DNA of 64,000 nt from Anolis sagrei (GCF_037176765.1 NC_090024.1:112791508-112855507); one strand, 5' to 3'; shown: positions 49,055 to 62,163, counted from the stretch's first letter. The notes: generated by a model from the sequence alone, not told the origin. Numbers and translations are program-made.

Positions 49055-49208
49055 GCTTAGAAGCTTCTACAGATACTGGGTGCTTCTTCAGATACAACTG
49101 GATGGTGTTAATGAGGGCAAGAAGTATATAAACAGCAACACAGAATGAAGGCTGTATGATGGAAAGGTGAGAACACAGTAACTGACATGACTGGAAGAGG
49201 CATCTCAC

Positions 49209-49249
<41 letters not shown>

Positions 49250-49275
49250 CTTTATTTATACCCCGCCACCATCAG
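49209..49275 (-). mobile_element. L2-like tail with (AAT)n
   Basis: A run of about 13 AAT triplets followed by CTTTATTTATACCCCGCCAC. Confidence 0.65.
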
Positions 49276-49279
49276 AGTA

Positions 49280-50655
49280 TTCCCAGGTCAGAATTTGTGT
49301 GGGTGCTTTCATCCCTCTTTTCACAAATCATAGTCTGCATTTGATATGAGGACTAAATGAAATCACACAACCTTGTTCATATCTGCTATTTCAGGCAAGC
49401 TCTAAATAGTACACTGATTTCTACTAGGGAATAAATTAAATGAAATCAGGATCTGCCTGGACTGATGTGGGGGAAAATTTATTTGAGGCAATCCCCATGG
49501 AAGAATATTCATGGGAACAAATTAAATGGAAAAAAAAAACCTGGGTGACAGGGAGGATGGAAGGAAGCCGGTCGGACAGGCAGGCGGGGAGCTACTTATA
49601 GCTGGCAGACAATACTCTAGGAAACACAGCACTCAAGGAAGAAAAAAGTTCCTGAGCTCTATGATATTTCAATAAAAAGCTTGAGGGGGTGTAAGTAAAA
49701 CAATATATTACTAAAAATAAATAAAACACCTACACAATTCAAGCACTAACATAATTACATTCAGAGCATCTATGTTAAGCCTCCAACTATGGTTAAGTTC
49801 ACCCCACACAAATATAAGAAGTGTCAGCAGGAAGACACTAATTTATCTTCCCTACAATGATCTTGAATGCTGCCTTTTCTCACGAATTCTATATATTACT
49901 GTGGTCACAAGAAGCGAAAGCCATTCCAAAAATAATCCCTGTACTCTTCAAGGGTTCATTTGATTACCAGAGCTGTTAAAATGGCAGAGGCTAGGTGAAA
50001 AGTAATTCCAGTTCAAAAATTCTAGCCCTGAAACCTCTAAACATTTCCTACCTAGTTCAAAAATAACAAAAAATTCCAAAAATACATTAAAAATTAGAAG
50101 CCAACAGACCTCAGAAAGCTTCGTGAAAACAGTAATAGTTTTTAAACTTTAAAGCTAACTGTGTCACTGCCAAGTGGTTGCAGGATGTATCTGTGTATAT
50201 ATATGTGTATTTTTAGTTCCAGGATTTTAAAAAATTAAAAATACAAAATTACCTACATTACTTTCAATTAACATTTAAAATATTACATTTAAATCACTGA
50301 CATTATAATAAAATAAATTAACATTAACTGCATGAATTCAAATTAATCTTGGGATTTTAAAATAAATTATACTTATTTGCTACGGACACTGCAGATTACT
50401 GGTGAACTGATAAATCACTGGAACACAGAAACATGGAGGTAGCTACCCAGGAAGTGATTAATGGCATTTAAGGAAGAATGATAATTGTTTTCATAATTGT
50501 TTCTCCAAGGAAAGCAATGGCTTCAATTCACAATTGCAAAAAGACTCAAATAGATTTCAAAAACACAAGACCAATAATGGTGGATTAATTGTTTCTTGAA
50601 TTGGTTGTTTCCTCAGAACTAACCAATTCCTCCAGTTGCTCAATGAAATGAATAA
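49280..50655. other. GPSM2 first intron, unique
   Basis: No feature supported. Confidence 0.4.
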
Positions 50656-50660
50656 ATAGT

Positions 50661-51257
50661 TTGTTGTAGGTTATTTCGGGCTATGTGGCCATGGTCTAGA
50701 GGCATTCTCTCCTGACGTTTCGCCTGCATCTATGGCAAGCATCCTCAGAGGTAGTGAGGTCTGCTGGAACTAGGAAAAAGGATTTATATATCTGTGGAAT
50801 GACCAGGGTGAGACAAAGGACTCTTGTCTGCTGGAGCTAGGTGAATTGCAGACTACTTTAACCAGAGAAATCAGCCATAGCAGAGCACCTGATGAACCAA
50901 CCTGGACACAGCATTTTATCTGAGAACACAGAAATGCTGAACCACTCTCACAACCACCATGTCAGACTACACAGAGAAGCCATTGAAATACACAAGCACG
51001 TGGACAATTTCAACAGAAAGGAGGAAACCATGAAAATGAACAAAATCTGGCTACCAGTATTTTAAAAACTCTAAAATTACAACAGCACAACAACAGAAAG
51101 GAAACAAACAATCACCTCTCAACAAAACAATAACCTCTCAACAAAAGTTTGCTCTAGGCACTGTCAGGCCATTATTTGCTAATCAAGGTGGTCAGTTGAA
51201 AACATTCACACCTAGCTCCAGCAGACAAGAGTCCTTTGTCTCACCCTGGTCATTCTT
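50661..51257 (+). mobile_element. Penelope-like element fragment with inverted terminal repeat
   Basis: It begins with an antisense terminal repeat (TTTCGGGCTATGTGGCCATG to GAGGTAGTGAGGTCTG). It jumps into the sense end of the GIY-YIG frame (CACAGAGAAGCCATTGAAAT, complement of the 19.3-19.5 kb part) and continues to the start of the sense 3' repeat (GACAAGAGTCCTTTGTCTCA). The coding part is broken. The arrangement matches the head-inverted form of 18986-20243. Confidence 0.8.
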
Positions 51258-51624
51258 TGTATAAGAAATATCATCTGAAGTACATATAAGCTGATTTCAT
51301 TATGGCATCCTAAGGACTCCTATTCATAAGCAGGTGCCGGTGAAATCAGATGGACTTTCTTCCCATTTCACTGTCACTAGGACTGTAGTCATAAGCCAAG
51401 GTGCAAGAGCAAAAAATACGATTTCTAAATATACGTAATCAGAAGTGTCACCAGAACAAATCATTATTAAAAACAGGTTAATTTTTTATCATTAATATTC
51501 TATGCCTCTGGCTTTATATGGTGATAGTTAAGAAAATAGGTAATACTCATAACATTTTGTAAATTGACAGTTTCTTGAATTAACTCTATAATGCTCCCTC
51601 TATATGGCTGCTTCCTCAGCCTCT

Positions 51625-51958
51625 GGAGAAGAGCTTTCCAAGCTGTGTGCCACGGCACGTCAGTGTGTCGGCTACAGTGTGTACTGGTGTGTCGCACAAA
51701 CATTACAAGAAACCTCTGAGTCTATTTGAAATAAGTAATAAATCATATATTTTTAAATATATGAATGAAAGGCTTCCACAAGATATGGTATGTTGTGCCC
51801 TCATACATGTTGTTGTAATTAATGTACGAGTACGTATCTATTATAAAGGGTTGTTTTCATTTCGGGTTTGCTAATAGTATTGAATTATAATGTCACGAAA
51901 TGATGCATGCCTGAAAATGGTGCATCACTACCCTGAGATGCTTTGAAATTTCTGCTCT
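51625..51958. mobile_element. Old hAT-like non-autonomous element
   Basis: GAGCTTTCCAAGCTGTGTGC, CACGGCACGTCAGTGTGTCG and CTGGTGTGTCGCACAAAC resemble the edge of Charlie/Zaphod-like hATs. The right end is unclear. Confidence 0.45.
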
Positions 51959-51959
51959 A

Positions 51960-53305
51960 GAGCTTGACAAATAGGAGAACAGTGAATAGGACTGGGGCAA
52001 CAGATGTTTTGCTTGCAATGGTGGAAGAGAGAATAAATTGAGCATGCATCTTTTTGGTTAAGACTGACTGACTGAGCTCTTTAAAGGCTTGTTTATGTAC
52101 TTCTGAGAGTGTTTTGCTGTGTGTTCTGCCCAGGCACACGAAATGAGGGCAGAGCTTCTATTATTCTATGAGGAAATAAGTAAAGTGACCATCTTTTAAA
52201 AAGTCAATTATTTTACATAAGTTTGCATTTAACCATAATTTCAACATAGATGAAATTTTAAAATAATGAAATAACAAGATAATAGTTTTCATTTAATTGT
52301 CACTTAAAAAGGGGGGGGGGGGGACCAATATGTTTAAAAATATGTTTTAATGTGCAAAAATGTGAATCTGCTAAATCTTAAACTTGCCGAGTTCCTTATG
52401 ACTAAGAAAAAAGTAATCCTACATAAGTCTAATTAGAAATAAATCTTACTGAATTCAGTGGAACTTACTCCATGTTAAATGGCTATAATATAATAACTGC
52501 TTTAAAAAAATCAAGCTTCACATAATAATTGGGAAACTACTCAGGGAATTTCAAGAGTATTTACCGGTATATACTCAATACTTTAGTTACTTATCCTAGA
52601 ATAAGTAAATTATCTTTCTGAAACCCCTAAAACAATATGATCTAAATGGAAAATGTAATTCAACCTAAGCACTGGTAGAAAGAAAATATAACTTGCCAAT
52701 GTAAAGCTGTTATTTGGTTCAAGTACAGACAAAAAAGCCATTACAGTCATGTTCCATCTCTACATGTGTTCTGGTCTATTTTCAAAGTGTGACCAATTTT
52801 AATAATGCCATGAGCTTGTTTTGGCAAAGATCAACTCATATTTTAGTGCACATTACAACAAAAATCTGGGTTTCAGCAATAAAACCTATAACTATAAAGT
52901 TCAGCATAAAATAAAACCAAGTTCCACTTTCATCTACATGAGAGAAAAATGAAGTAAATGAAATTGAGTTTACTTCCCTAAATCCTACACCAATCTTATC
53001 TAGAAGGGTTTTTGGATTAAGCTGGTGCAACAAAAATAAGGCAACATGTTGTTACACCCTTAAACATCAACAAATTGTTAAAGCACATGTTTCCATCCAT
53101 TCAGTGAAGTAGACTCAGCTCCATGAGAGCTTGCATTATTTGTGGGTTAGTTTTTAAAGAACCAAAATAATGCTGTTATAGAACCTTCTTCCCTATAAAA
53201 GTGCATAATAACAAAAAACAACCACAACCAATACAACAATACAATGCAGCAAACAATATGCTTCAACATTGATATGTATTCCCAGTGATCAACTTCAATT
53301 AATAC
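51960..53305. other. GPSM2 first intron, unique
   Basis: It contains a G run at about 52310-52323; no other feature supported. Confidence 0.4.
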
Positions 53306-53309
53306 TTTA

Positions 53310-53765
53310 CTTCTATTTGACCAGGCTATTTGGTTGACCACATCTCCTTGTATAAGCCGGCCCAGGTCCTAAGATGTTGAGGAGAAGCCCTTCTCTCAGT
53401 CCAACCTCCACCACAAGCTCGCGGGCCTTCTCTCTCAGTGGCACTGAAACCCCACTGCCTAAGGAAGCCAGAATGGCCCCCTCCCTGCTGTCGTTCTGGT
53501 GACAGCAGGGAACAACCTTTTTGTTTAGGCAGGCTTTTAAAGAAAGAGGTTTTCAAGATCAAGTCGGGAGTCCTGAGTATTTACAACAGTTTCATGGATT
53601 TTAACTTATTTTTAATACCATTGATGTTTAATTCTCTTTTAATGTTTGTATATTTGTGGATTTTAAATTGCATTGAAATGCTTTTAATGTAAGTTGCTTT
53701 GAGTCTCCTTTCCGGAGAGAAAAAGAAGGGTATAATCAAACATAATAATAATAGTAATAATAATA
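53310..53765 (+). mobile_element. L2-like LINE 3' fragment
   Basis: GGTTGACCACATCTCCTTGT, CAGGCTTTTAAAGAAAGAGG and TTGAGTCTCCTTTCCGGAGA align with the reversed copy at 58640-59100. It ends in an AAT tract. Confidence 0.7.
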
Positions 53766-54873
53766 TAACAACAACAACTTTTTGGACCATGTTCAAGGGG
53801 AGCTCCCATACAACACATAATAATAATATTGATGGAAGTTTACAATAGCATGGATAACTGTGGCCAGGCTATTCCTGCCCAGAAATGTCCATGCTGGTGT
53901 ACTCAATGTTCTTCTCCACTTTGGAGTCATTGTCTTACAGCTGTGATTTCAAAATGGTGCTCAGAATTTCCGAAGAGAAATATTGTTATTACAGTAAGGT
54001 CCTTCTCTGCTTTGGTTCTTTCAAAGCATAATGAATGACTGAGAGATGAAGTAAACTGCCAAAAACTGGGTAGAGGACTAACCAATTTTCACCACCTCTT
54101 CCTCCCATAGTAGCCCTCTAATATCCCATTCTGCAAAGCTCTGAAAGCCCCTGATGTCTTCAAGGGAGCTTTTGAGGAGAGAGCTGAAAAAGTTAAATAA
54201 TGGGAAGCTTTAATGGTATGCTTCTCATCCTGTTTTCTCAGGCCCAAGCTGTCACCTTACATTTTTTTCTGGAGGTTTGTTAGCTCAAGCAAAGTAAGTA
54301 AACTGTGAAAAAGTAGCAAAATATGTTTCATAATTTTGAAATGTACAGCTCTTTGAGTCCTTTGGACATAAAATGGGTGCCATAGTTTCAGAATAAAGTG
54401 TATTTTTATTAAACTAATATACGATGTTTGTAAATTCATCAAGCTTGCTAGAGTTCAGAAAAAGAACATAAGCTTCTCTCAGTCCAGTTGGCACATAGGG
54501 TGAAACCCAATTATTGTGAATTGGTCCTCCATGCCAACCCAAGGATGAACATGCCATCACATTTTGGTAGAGTGACAACCAAGTTTTAAAAAGTAACAAA
54601 CAGTAGCTACTCTCTTGGCAATGATTCATGAAACCTCCTCATTCAGCATAATTACCTGGCGAAGAGAATGTTGAAGGTACTCTCCTCCCCAGGATGCCCC
54701 GGATGCTCCCCAGGATGCCCATTATCTATGAAAAAATTGCTGTTTCCTCACCTTCCAGATCCTACTTTTAACTTCACAAATCTTTACAAACTGAACATCT
54801 AAGAATGCTGCATGAAACAAAACTCTCTCCATAGTTTGGGTTGAGAGGCCTAGGCACCCAATATTTCTATATA

Positions 54874-55179
54874 TAGTCAACTCTCCGCATTCACTGGGAA
54901 CACTCAAACCCCATAGAAATGAAAAACTGTGAATAAAGAAATTGCTTTTTTAACCTTAAAAAATACCTCTCTAGGTTCTTCTAGATCTTTCAGCAAGACT
55001 TCAATGGCCAACTTCTACTGAACAGCAAATCACACTGGAGGTTGACCATAACGTCACACAGGAGTACCTAGATAGTTCTAGAGAGAACATTTTAATCAAA
55101 TCAAAGATGGTACAGAACATTCAGTCTGAATAATTAAATCCGCAAAAGTCTAAACCACAAATGTAGAGAGACAACAGTA
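54874..55179. mobile_element. Tigger-like non-autonomous element
   Basis: The ends TAGTCAACTCTCCGCATT and GTAGAGAGACAACAGTA form a diverged inverted repeat with flanking TA; ATCCGCAAAAGTCTAAACCA is a Tigger-type subterminal. Confidence 0.55.
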
Positions 55180-55746
55180 AAGCTTTCAGCAATGTCTTAC
55201 ACTTGGAGCTTTAACAACTAGAATCAAGGAAGAGTTTTAAAGATGGAAACGAACATTCCTGTGGTATGACAGCAAAATTCCAAAAGCTGCTTGTCAAGTT
55301 AAATGACACAAATTAGCACAGAGATACTTTTTAAACTATCAGTTATTCTACAACACTGGATCTATGAGTCATCAAAACAGCATTATCTCCATAAAGGAAA
55401 ATAGGTATACATTTACATAAAAACAAAGGGAGGAGTTTTCCTTAACACAGTTTAATAAAAACTGACTACAATTTGTAGTCATGGACTACTGACTACTTGG
55501 ATTTGTGATGAAAAGAGGAGGAAATGGAAAGAACAAGACTTGTCAGGAATCTTAAACAGGAGTACTGGCAACACTTTGTTGTAGATCCCATATTTTTAAA
55601 AATGCTGGAACTAATTTTACAAATGCAATTTTTAAATTGGTAAATTAACTGTAAAACCTTATGGTGAATATGCAAAAAATATATTTGTCTGGAAGAGTTC
55701 CACACACATACCATATTTCCAAACTATCTATAACATCTATCTATAA

Positions 55747-56097
55747 CAGGGGTCCTCAAACTTTTTAAACAGAGGGCCAGGTCACAGTCCCTCAAACTGT
55801 TGGGAGGGCGGGATTATAATTTGAAAAAAACATGCACATTGCACATATCTTATTTATAGTGCAAAAACCACTTAAAAACAATACAATAATTAAAATGAAG
55901 AACAATTTTAACAAATATAAATTTATTAGTATTTCAAAGGGGAGTGTGGGCCTGCTTTTGGCTGATGAGATAGGATGATTGTTGTTGTTGTTGTTGTGTG
56001 CTTTCATCATTTCAGACTTAGGTTGACCCTGAGCGAGGGCCAGGTAAATGACCTTGGAGGGCCACATCCGGCCCCTGGACCTTAGTTTGAGGACCCG
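55747..56097. mobile_element. hAT-type element (CAGGGGTCC family)
   Basis: CAGGGGTCCTCAAACTTTTT to TTTGAGGACCCG. A perfect 8-bp duplication ATCTATAA lies at 55739-55746 and 56098-56105. The last bases of the right end are altered. Confidence 0.9.
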
Positions 56098-56105
56098 ATC
56101 TATAA

Positions 56106-58415
56106 CATCAATTTAAATATAAATCGAGAACAGCAATAAGAGGATTGAGAGAAAGATTAATAATTTTATCTGCTGTGCTCCCAATGAAAGTCACTCTCAC
56201 AGACACTGTCTTATTTCACCAATTGTGTTGAGAGGAAATAAAATCCTCTGCAAAGGTAGATAATTACTACAGCCTGAAGAATGATGCTACCCAATTTCCT
56301 CATTGTGTAGGGGTGCTATTTCAAAGTGTGAAATGCACATAACATTGTTTTAAAGACCAGCAAATGTATATCTTGCAAAAAAAAATCAAGGGGTGGTAGG
56401 GAGGCTCAGTGAAAGACCCTACTTGAGTTTCAAGAACTGGACATGACCCATAGGCCACATGGATCTAAACCGTAGGGAATGCAATCTTTGTCTCCCAATA
56501 TGGACTATGTTTCTACCTTCTGCCTGTTCAAAGAAGGGAATTGTTCATTTTTTCTAAGTTAAAACTGTGCTTTAAAATGTATACCAAAATAACCATGTTC
56601 TTTTCTAAGGAGAGTGGGAAATGGCCTTTTTGAATGCCTGAGCAGGAAAATGGTAGCAGAAAGGGGCAGCTGGTCCCTTAAAGTGGCAATAGTACTTTCT
56701 CCTCTCCACAAAATGACCATCAACCTATCCATAGATTATATCAAAATCTGTAACTTGGATCCCAAAATCTGTCCTCAATTTATACCTGAGGTCAACTTAT
56801 ACACAAGCCTATATTGCAATTAGTCTGGTTCCCCATCCAGATTTCAGATATTGCCTTCCCTGTATTAAAGAAATATATTTTCCTAAGCAAGTGGAAAAGA
56901 GCTCTCTCACTTCCTTTCAAATGGGAAGAATGTGTTGCTACTGCTGCTGTGGTTCTGTGCCTTCAAAACATTTTTTACTTCTGGTGAACTTATGAGACTT
57001 TCTTGGCAAGACTTGCTCAGATGGAGTTTAACTTTGCCTTCCTGAGGCTGAGGATGACTTGCCCAAATCACTTGGTTTCCAGAGCCAAACAGAGATCTGA
57101 AAACTGTTCTCTGAAGGTGTAGTCCAATGCTCAAACTAATATAACATACTAGTTCCAAGATTGACACAAATAGCCTAATTTTAGCAAAGCACTCTTGCAG
57201 TGTTCTGCCAGGAATTGTAAGACATTTGTTCTTGAACTCATATAATGTATGAGTTGGGAAGGAGTTAGTTAACTGCACACAATAAAAATCTGGAATAAAG
57301 GGATAGGTAACTAGAATTTAGATTCTTAAAAACTAAGCTTCTGGTTTTTTTTAGACAGGCACTTTAAGAACTCAAATTCCTCTATCTTCATATTGAAACA
57401 GTAACCTATAAACACTTCTTCCTATTATTTATTCTTTCCAACAATCTATGCAGACTGATGCCAGTTTGTGAGCCATCAGCTGCTACTCTAGGGAACTATG
57501 TGAACATGATAAAGATGTGTACAAATATAGTACCAGTCCCTGACAAATTGGAAAGGGGAGTTAGTCTGCTGGATCAGCCAGCTTGACGTACATTGGCTTG
57601 GATAATATAAAAATATGATTAACTATTGTTTTAACAGTTTTAGTAGCAAGGTCTGAAGAATCCCATCCTTGAGGAGCAAAACCTCAATGGTAGAATGGTC
57701 CCCACTATCTTTGGCAGCAGCCTTTAAATGAGAGTCAAGTGGCTGCTTTGGGAAGGATAAAAGATAAGATTCACTGAGCCTAGCCAATATCTGCTGAATT
57801 ATTGGGCACTGCAAAACCTCAAGGTCTGGCAACTGTCTAACTCTGTGTTCCCATAGCAAAAGAATGTGACAAATACTGTATCTAAAGAGGGCATAAGATT
57901 GTTTTTGAATTTCACACACACAAAAACACACCCATTCTAGGATATTTTAAACACTGAACCAGAAAAAATACAATACTGTACAAGTAATACGCCAGTCCAA
58001 AACATAACCAAGGGGCACTGGCAAACCCCAAGAAGTCTGAGGAAGGGTTAAGGGCTACTTGAGTGCTAGATGTATGAAAACCAAGAGATTCAGTGCACTG
58101 TAAAGTGACATACAATTGAAGAGTCCTTTAAGTTTTCATTGATACTTGTAGAGGGGGAGGACTTTATTGGTTTTCAGCTATGCAGGTTGAGAACCTTTTA
58201 GCTAAAAACTCAAAATCTGAAATAGTACAAAAATACAAAAGCATTCAGACGGGTGGCTGAGATTGTGATTTTTTTGCTTTCCGATAATTCAATGTTTGTG
58301 CACAAAATCATTAAATGTGTTCTGTATAACATTACTTTCAAGCTGTGTATATAATGTGTGTATAATACATACATGAATGTTGTGTTTAGGGTTGGATCCC
58401 ACATCCAATTTTGCA
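56106..58415. other. GPSM2 first intron, mostly unique
   Basis: No gene or repeat could be supported. The longer chance frames (56907-57278, 57623-57931) show no family match I recognise. Confidence 0.4.
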
Positions 58416-58419
58416 GTTT

Positions 58420-58505
58420 AATAAACTTTTTCCCATATTTTTATGACAGAACCAATTAGAAAATGGCATTTATGACCCAGGAACAAAAATCATGTTACTT
58501 AGTGT
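58420..58505. mobile_element. CACTATGTAACA-family fragment
   Basis: GCAGTTTAATAAACTTTTTC, GGCATTTATGACCCAGGAAC and ATGTTACTTAGTG match the reversed left half of 14981-15276. Confidence 0.6.
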
Positions 58506-58639
58506 TATCAAACCCCAAAAGTCAGAAACACAAATGTGGAAGGACTGAAACTAAACTGAGGGATGATTGGAAATAGGAGCTGGGAAGATGAAATGTATGT
58601 TTTCAGTGTCACCTGAAGGGTCCTCCCTCATAGATAACA

Positions 58640-59525
58640 ATATTATTCTATAATTATTATGATATACCACTTTTCTCTCCATATAGAGACTCAAAGTGGC
58701 TTAAAACTAAAATCATTGCAATACAACTTGAAATATACAAATATACAAGTATTAAACTGGTATTAAAAATCATTAAAAGCATACAAAATTACAGCATACC
58801 CTGATGATCTTAAAAACCTTCTTTAAAAGCCTGCCTGAATAAAAAGGTTTTAACCTGCCACTGGAAGGATGGCAGGGAGGCGGCCATTCTGATTTCCCTT
58901 GGCAGGGAGTTCCAGAATCATGGGGCAGCCACCGAAAAGGCCACGAGCTTGACATGGATGTGGGACCAAGAGAAGGGCTTCTCCTCAAGATCTCAGGGCC
59001 CAAACATGTTCATACAAGGGGATGTATTTGGCCAAATAGCCTGGAACTGAACCATCTAGGGCTTTAAAGATCATAACCAGCGCTTTAAATTGTGACCAGA
59101 AAGAGACTGTCAGCCAGTGGAGCTGCTGCAACAGGGTTTGTTAACTCCCTGTAGCCAGCCCCAGCGAGAAACCTGGCTGCAGCTCTGTGGACCAGCTGAA
59201 GTTTTTGAGCACTCTTTAGAGGCAGCCCCACATAGAGCGTGATACAGTAATCCAGAGGGGATGTAACTAAGGCATATATCACTGTTGCCAGATCTGGCTT
59301 CTCAAGGAACTGGCGTAGTTGGCGCACACATTTAATTGTACAAAGACCCTCCCAGCCACCTGGGCCTCCAGGTTCAGTACTGAGTTCAGGAGGATCCCCA
59401 AACTGCAGGCCTGTGACTTCAGGGGGAGTGTGGCCCCATCCAGCACAGGCTGGATCACTATTCCCTGGTCTGCCTTCCGACTGACCAGAAATACCTCTGT
59501 CTTGTCTGGATTAAGTTTCAATTAT
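58640..59525 (-). mobile_element. L2-clade LINE, ORF2 end and 3'UTR
   Basis: The - strand frames encode MKLNPDKTEVFLVSRKADQG, VIYALVTSPLDYCITLYVGL and PLKSAQKLQLVHRAAARFL. The + strand shows the 3'UTR. The frame is broken in places. It is the likely parent of the minisatellite to its right. Confidence 0.85.
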
Positions 59526-59589
59526 TATCATCATCATTTTGCTGGTCATCTTCTGAATGTATTCCAGTTTGTCAATATCCTTCTTCAGC

Positions 59590-60875
59590 TGGGCTCCTCA
59601 GAACTGGGAAGGAGTAGTACAGCTCGGTGTCATCTGCATACAGGTTGTTTTGGTTTTTTTTGTCGTGTCAGGAGTGACTCTGGTGTGAGAGAATTGGCCG
59701 TCTGCAAGGACGTTGCCCAGGGGACGCCTGGATGATTTGATGTTTTTACCATCCTTGTGGGAGGCTTCTCTCATGTCCCTGCATGAGGAGCTGGAGCTGA
59801 TAAAGGGAGCTCATCCGCCTCTCCCCGGATTTGAACCTGCGACCTGTCGGTCTTCAATCCTGCAGGCACAGGGGTTTAACCCACTGCGCCACCGGGGGCT
59901 CCTGCATACAGGTGGCACAATATAAATAAATAAATAGAGTAATGACAGCTTCCTTGGCTTTAGGTGGGAAGGAGTAGTACAGCTCGGTGTCATCTGCATA
60001 CAGGTGGCACAATATAAATAAATAAGTAGGGTCAGGACAGCTTCCTTGGCTTTAGGTGGGAAGGAGTAGTACAGCTCGGTGTCATGTGCATACAGGTGGC
60101 ACAATATAAATAAATAAATAGAGTCAGGACAGCTTCCTTGGCTTTAGGTGGGAAGGAGTAGTACAGCTCGGTGTCATCTGCATACAGGTGGCACAATATA
60201 AATAAATAAGTAGAGTCAGGACAGCTTCCTTGGCTTTAGGTGGGAAGGAGTAGTACAGCTCGGTGTCATCTGCATACAGGTGGCACAATATAAATAAATA
60301 AATAAATAAATAGGGTCGGGACAGCTTCCTTGGTTTTAGGTGGGAAGGAGTAGTACAGCTCGGTGTCATCTGCATACAGGTGGCACAATATAAATAAATA
60401 AGTAGGGTCAGGACAGCTTCCTTGGCTTTAGATGGGAAGGAGTAGTACAGCTCGGTGTCATCTGCATACAGGTGGCACAATATAAATAAATAAATAAATA
60501 AATAAATAGGGTCGGGACAGCTTCCTTGGTTTTAGGTGGGAAGGAGTAGTACAGCTCGGTGTCATCTGCATACAGGTGGCACAATATAAATAAATAAGTA
60601 GGGTCAGGACAGCTTCCTTGGCTTTAGGTGGGAAGGAGTAGTACAGCTCAGTGTCATCTGCATACAGGTGGCACAATATAAATAAATAAGTAGGGTCAGG
60701 ACAGCTTCCTTGGCTTTAGGTGGGAAGGAGTAGTACAGCTCGGTGTCATCTGCATACAGGTGGCACAATATAAATAAATAAGTAGGGTCAGGACAGCTTC
60801 CTTGGCTTTAGGTGGGAAGGAGTAGTCCAGCTCGGTGTCATCTTCATACAGGTGGCACAATATCCCAAGGTACAG
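59590..60875 (-). repeat. Minisatellite of about 11 units from an L2 reverse-transcriptase segment
   Basis: The unit (91-103 bases) contains AAGGAGTAGTACAGCTCGGT, GTCATCTGCATACAGGTGGC and an AAATAAATAAGTAGGG spacer. Read on the - strand it encodes CHLYADDTELYYSFPPKAKE, the YADD catalytic block of L2 ORF2. Length differences come from the AAAT tract and change the frame between units. A SINE splits the first unit (59645-59901). Confidence 0.9.
59645..59901 (-). mobile_element. SINE family A inside the minisatellite
   Basis: Reversed head GAGCCCCCGGTGGCGCAGTG, B box GGTTCAAATCC and end TGACACGAC plus poly(A). The 11-bp target duplication CTGCATACAGG lies at 59634-59644 and 59902-59912. The target is the repeat unit itself. 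Confidence 0.92.
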
Positions 60876-61049
60876 GACTCCAAGGAACATCATTATGTGG
60901 CTGCAGATATTACAGAATCCGAAAGCCAAAATACTTTTGTCCCCAAGTGGTTCAGGCTTGGGATGCTTTATCTGTAGATAATAACCCCAGCCACCTTTTG
61001 CAGAACATAGGTATGAATAGCCCAGCCACACTCCCGCCCTCGCCATTCA

Positions 61050-61900
61050 ATGCTCCCTTTTCCAGCCTGTGAACCCCGTCTGGCTTTCCTCAAAATGGCT
61101 CCCCTTTTTCAAAGACCTCTTCTTCTTCTTCTAACCAGCACCGAAATACCAGGTGCCCTCCCTCCTCCTGTCCCTCGCACCCTCGCGGTGGAGTCTTCGG
61201 GTCCCGACGTTTGTTTCCCTCACGGCGCCCATTAACAGACCTTGCTCCTCCGCCGCCGCCGCCTCGGCCCGTGTCGCTCTCCTCAGCCACCCTGGACAGC
61301 CGCCTCACAGCCCTTCTTCCGCCTCGCGGGGCTGCCAATCATAACTCACGCTAAGCCACAACCCCCTCCCCCAAGGGTTAAAAAAAAGGAAGGCTCGTGC
61401 ACCCCGAAGCCGTCTCAACCAATCGCATTACACCATCGAACTCTTTCCCCCCCCTCCCCTCATTGTACCTCGCGCCACCAAAAGGGTTGGTCCGAGCCAA
61501 CCGCCTTCCTCCCGAACTGCGCATGCGTCCTGCAGGTTTGGCTTCTTTTTTTTCCCTCCCTAGTCTACGAGACGTTTTGTACGCTAAGGAGGGCCGTTCC
61601 TGCTGAACCACGCCCCCGCTCGCGCGCATCTTTCGCATTGGCCAATAGGAACGCAAGGAGGCCTTTCTCCTCGTTCTTGAATTCCCTCAGGGTTGGAGGG
61701 GGAGTCACGTGCGGCGTTACTCGGATCCGGATTGGACGGAGAAGCGCGAGGGCGCTGAGGTATTTTGTGGAAGGTTTTGGACCAGATGGTCCTGTCGTCT
61801 GGCGGCCCAGTTATAGTGGTTCGAGCCGTGGAGTACGGCTCTGGAGGCCCCATTCTCCTATGGAAACCCACTGGGTGAGGCAGACTCAGAAAGCCCCGTG
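61050..61900. promoter_or_regulatory. CpG-island promoter, likely GPSM2, perhaps bidirectional
   Basis: This is the only CpG-dense, GC-rich stretch in the window and lies upstream of GPSM2. It holds an NRF1-type site TGCGCATGCG (61518-61527), a palindromic double CCAAT box ATTGGCCAAT (61637-61646), an E box GTCACGTG (61704-61711) and a CCACGCCCC box near 61612. Candidate first-exon donors on the - strand are GTGAGT at 61349-61344 and GTACAA at 61468-61463. A GTGAGG also follows an open stretch on the + strand near 61875. The open frames through the island look like chance GC-rich frames. Confidence 0.75.
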
Positions 61901-62043
61901 ACAGAAAAGTTTGGAAGGCATTTAACAACCCCCCAACGTTTTCTCCACAGAGATTGCTAAGACAGGTTTGTCATGGCCTTCTGATGTTGAGCAGGTCTGG
62001 CTTGACCAAAGTCACCCAGTCCTGTACCTTGGGATACCATTGC

Positions 62044-62160
62044 CTATGGCCTCTTCCATACAGCTGTACAAAATCCACGTTGAACTGGATTATATGGCAG
62101 TGTGGACTCAGATAACCCTGTTCAAAGCAGATATTGTGAGTTATCTGAGTGGCAGTGCCC
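62044..62160. mobile_element. MITE, CAGTTCAAAGCAGAT family
   Basis: CCTCTTCCATACAGCTGTAC, TTGAACTGGATTATATGGCA and TGTTCAAAGCAGATATTGTG. Confidence 0.65.
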
Positions 62161-62163
62161 TCT

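Noticed and set aside
56907-57278. 123-codon - strand frame
   Set aside because: No recognisable motif, no splice context and ordinary AT-rich intron composition.
59811-61046. Chain of YADD-containing frames that look like several proteins
   Set aside because: They are translations of the minisatellite units, not genes.
61242-61928. 219- and 114-codon frames in the CpG island
   Set aside because: GC-rich DNA is poor in stop codons. Both strands are open and neither protein looks like a domain or the GPSM2 first exon.
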